From Terrimonas ginsenosidimutans (lineage in GTDB: Bacteria > Bacteroidota > Bacteroidia > Chitinophagales > Chitinophagaceae), in the NCBI RefSeq assembly GCF_022012415.1, contig NZ_JAKLTR010000004.1, forward strand, positions 62,001 to 126,000: a DNA stretch of 64,000 nt, written 5' to 3'. Both the position numbers and the translations under genes were made by a program. The notes beneath the pieces are model-generated. The model worked only from the letters and a program-made list of their open reading frames with translations. It did no database searches and had not been told where the DNA came from. Shown piece by piece: positions 62,140 through 64,000 of the stretch (the stretch's first letter is position 1; the number at the start of each line of letters is the position of its first letter).

Positions 62140-63171
62140 ATGAAGTCTTCACCCGTATACAAACTGATCTACTTCGACGATTTTTCCGCTACACCGAAAT
62201 ACCAGCAACTGGCCAATTCGATCGTAAAGGCGATTGAAGATGGTAAACTGCAGGTGGATGATGTGCTGCCCTCGATTAATGAACTGAGCTTTCAATTCGA
62301 GATCTGCCGGGATACAGCCGAAAAGGGTTATAAATTCCTGAAAAACCAGGGTATCATCGGATCCGTACCGGGAAAAGGCTACTTTATTAAAAGTGTAGAT
62401 GTGAACCGGACGACGAAGATCTTCCTCATGTTCAACAAACTCAGCCCGCACAAAAAGATCATCTATGATTCGCTGGTGAGTACGCTGGGCGATAGTGCCA
62501 CGATCGATTTCTATATATATAATAACGATCTGGCTTTGTTCAAAAAGTTATTGCAGAACAGCAAGAATGATTATAACTATTACGTAATACTGCCGCATTT
62601 TATAGAAGGTGAAGAGACGGCACACAAAATATTGAACACGATCCCAAAGGAAAAGCTGATCCTGCTCGATAAGATCATTCCGGGCGTAACAGGACAGTTC
62701 GGGGCCGTGTATGAAAATTTCGAGAAGGACATTTACAGTTCACTGGAGCAGGCACTCCCCTTGCTGGAAAAATATCATACCGTTAAGATCATCTTCCCGG
62801 AGAACAGCTATTATCCGGAAGAGATCATTAAAGGATTTGAATCGTTCTGCCAGAACTATACATTCAACTACAAAGTAGTGCATGATATCGAAAAAGAGTC
62901 GATCAATAAAGGTGAAGTATTCATCAACCTGATGGACAATGATCTTGTAGTACTGATCGAAAGGATCATCGAATCAAAACTGAAAGTAGCCAAAGATGTT
63001 GGTGTGATCTCTTACAACGAAACACCATTAAAAAAAATCATCCTTGACGGCATCACTACCATCTCAACAGACTTCGAAGCAATGGGGATAGAAACTGCCA
63101 GAATCATCCAGGGAAACACACTGAAGCATGTGCAGATACCGTTCTCTTTGAATGTGAGGGCATCGCTGTAA
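62140..63171 (+). CDS. GntR-family transcriptional regulator with sugar-binding (LacI-like) effector domain
   Basis: Residues from about 10 to 82 form a GntR winged helix (PKYQQLANSIVKAIEDGKL, DVLPSINELSFQF, GIIGSVPGKGYFI). Residues from about 90 to 343 resemble the periplasmic-binding-like effector domain of LacI regulators (IFLMFNKL, YYVILPHFIEGE, VGVISYNETPLKKIILDGITTISTDFEAMG). This GntR-PBP combination is common for sugar regulators in Bacteroidota. Its divergent place next to the rha operon makes it the likely rhamnose-responsive regulator, perhaps also of the PUL. Experimentally known rhamnose regulators in Bacteroides are of AraC type, so this would be a different solution. Confidence 0.87.
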   Translation: MKSSPVYKLIYFDDFSATPKYQQLANSIVKAIEDGKLQVDDVLPSINELSFQFEICRDTAEKGYKFLKNQGIIGSVPGKGYFIKSVDVNRTTKIFLMFNKLSPHKKIIYDSLVSTLGDSATIDFYIYNNDLALFKKLLQNSKNDYNYYVILPHFIEGEETAHKILNTIPKEKLILLDKIIPGVTGQFGAVYENFEKDIYSSLEQALPLLEKYHTVKIIFPENSYYPEEIIKGFESFCQNYTFNYKVVHDIEKESINKGEVFINLMDNDLVVLIERIIESKLKVAKDVGVISYNETPLKKIILDGITTISTDFEAMGIETARIIQGNTLKHVQIPFSLNVRASL

Positions 63172-63270
63172 AGTTCAAAAATTTAAAGGTTTAATAGTTT
63201 AAAGGTTCTAACACCCTTCACAGGGTAAACTTCTAAACTATTAAACCTTTAAACTTTTAAACCTTAGAAC
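63172..63270. repeat. Intergenic inverted repeat, class C (octads)
   Basis: The left arm (63172-63212) is five in-register octamers (AGTTCAAA, AATTTAAA, GGTTTAAT, AGTTTAAA, GGTTCTAA). The right arm (63228-63270) is their complement and reaches into the stop codon of the convergent outer-membrane protein gene. An inner hairpin ACCCT-TCAC-AGGGT (63213-63226) forms the loop. Confidence 0.9.
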
Positions 63271-63905
63271 CTATACCCCACATACACCTGCACCAGTCCG
63301 TTCTTCAATTTCTTTCCGTCTTTAGGAATAAACGATGGCATGCCCGTTGTACCGGCAGAAGCCTGTTCATTTAAACTTCCGAAGAACGCATTGTAGCGGC
63401 CGCCGATCACCAGTCCCGCAATTGGCTTGATCTCCACACCACCCGCAACGCCATAGTTGATCTTGTTGTAGTAGTCCATCGCCTTGTTCAGTGTGGAAGG
63501 CTGTGAACTTGAAGACACACTATCTGCTTTTGCATTGATCAGGATCCCCATCTGGCCGCCTATCTGCAATTGAACATATTTAGTAAAGCTGAAGGTCATC
63601 AATTGAGGCAACAGAATATAATCCATCATTACGTCACCGGTAGCAGTAGTCGTTTTAAAGTCATATCCCTGACGTGAGAAGAGAATTTCCGAGCGATATC
63701 CGAGCAGGCCTGATGTTTTTGGAGCAAAGAAGATACCTGCATGAAACCCGGTCTTGCTACCCGAGTTTGCATCGCTGATCGATTTTACATTCTTTACGTT
63801 TACAAAGTTCAATCCCGCTTTTAATCCTAATCCTTTAGACTGGGAAAAAGCAACAGTGGAAGACAGCAGTGCAGACAGGCACGCAATTGTGGCAATACAT
63901 TTCAT
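63264..63905 (-). CDS. Outer-membrane beta-barrel protein (porin/OmpA-barrel type)
   Basis: A protein of about 213 residues with signal peptide MKCIATIACLSALLSSTVAFSQ. It has alternating strands of a small eight-stranded barrel: LGLKAGLNFVNV, TGFHAGIFFAP, YRSEILFSRQGYDF, YILLPQLMTFSF, LQIGGQMGILI, AGGVEIKPIAGLVIGGRYNAFFG. The end VQVYVGYRF has the terminal Phe of outer-membrane proteins. It belongs to the porin family/PorT-like outer-membrane proteins common in Bacteroidota; its function is unknown. Starts at 63920 (five residues longer) and 63974 are also open; 63905 best fits the signal peptide. Confidence 0.82.
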   Translation of the reverse strand: MKCIATIACLSALLSSTVAFSQSKGLGLKAGLNFVNVKNVKSISDANSGSKTGFHAGIFFAPKTSGLLGYRSEILFSRQGYDFKTTTATGDVMMDYILLPQLMTFSFTKYVQLQIGGQMGILINAKADSVSSSSQPSTLNKAMDYYNKINYGVAGGVEIKPIAGLVIGGRYNAFFGSLNEQASAGTTGMPSFIPKDGKKLKNGLVQVYVGYRF

Positions 63906-64000
63906 GGCTATAATTTTCATGCAAACTACATCACCACAACAGCAGTGAAAATCGGTTATGTATTGAAATGCCAAAAACCAGGACTTAACTGCTTCAAATG

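Overview
The window is chromosomal DNA from a member of the Bacteroidota, most probably family Chitinophagaceae. The evidence is a SusC/SusD pair, a secreted protein with a type IX secretion sorting tail, an alpha-2-macroglobulin/PBP1C pair, DUF5916 and GIN-domain proteins, and promoter-like TAnnTTTG/TAnnTTCG boxes close to several start codons. No rRNA, tRNA, CRISPR array, insertion sequence or prophage was seen. The window was read by eye from sequence, translations and motifs; no database search was possible.

Layout. 0-10 kb: a HAD phosphatase, a tandem universal stress protein, and a divergent bacterial alpha-2-macroglobulin and penicillin-binding protein 1C. 10-18 kb: a large T9SS cargo protein, a Tat-exported flavin amine oxidase, a GIN-domain lipoprotein, GMP synthase guaA and a periplasmic-binding-like protein. 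18-26 kb: the four-gene DNA-ligase-associated repair cassette (MBL exonuclease, ATP-dependent ligase, Lhr-type helicase, PdeM-type endonuclease), with a GNAT-ankyrin fusion gene inserted before the last member. 26-32 kb: a DUF5916 outer-membrane protein, an XRE-S24 repressor with a visible promoter/operator, surE, a small membrane protein, lpxB and a 54-residue membrane protein. 32-38 kb: a GalNAc-type module (GH109 plus NahK-like kinase) with a paired LacI-type operator, a HAD phosphatase, a catalytically degenerate Nudix-type regulator and an aldose-1-epimerase lipoprotein. 38-55 kb: a polysaccharide utilisation locus on the minus strand: susC, susD, GH106, GH2, a six-hairpin glycosidase-like protein, GH105 and GH31. 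55-63 kb: a complete L-rhamnose operon (rhaT, rhaEW fusion, rhaM, rhaI, rhamnulokinase) with a divergent GntR-type regulator.

The PUL and the rhamnose operon form one functional unit. SusCD would import rhamnose-containing oligosaccharides. GH106 rhamnosidase, GH105 unsaturated uronyl hydrolase, GH2 and GH31 would degrade them in the periplasm. RhaT would import L-rhamnose, and RhaM, RhaI, the kinase and RhaEW would convert it to dihydroxyacetone phosphate and L-lactate.

The most unusual signal is not a gene. At least seventeen intergenic gaps carry long imperfect inverted repeats whose arms are themselves degenerate tandem arrays of 7-, 8- or 9-base units. The unit differs between loci (CCGTTGW, AAGTNAA, AGTTTAAW, CGCAAAGRR), but the two arms at one locus always use the same unit. 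They occur in convergent, tandem and divergent gaps and inside the rhamnose operon, but are absent from the PUL. I know of no description of this as a system; it is the main lead from this window.
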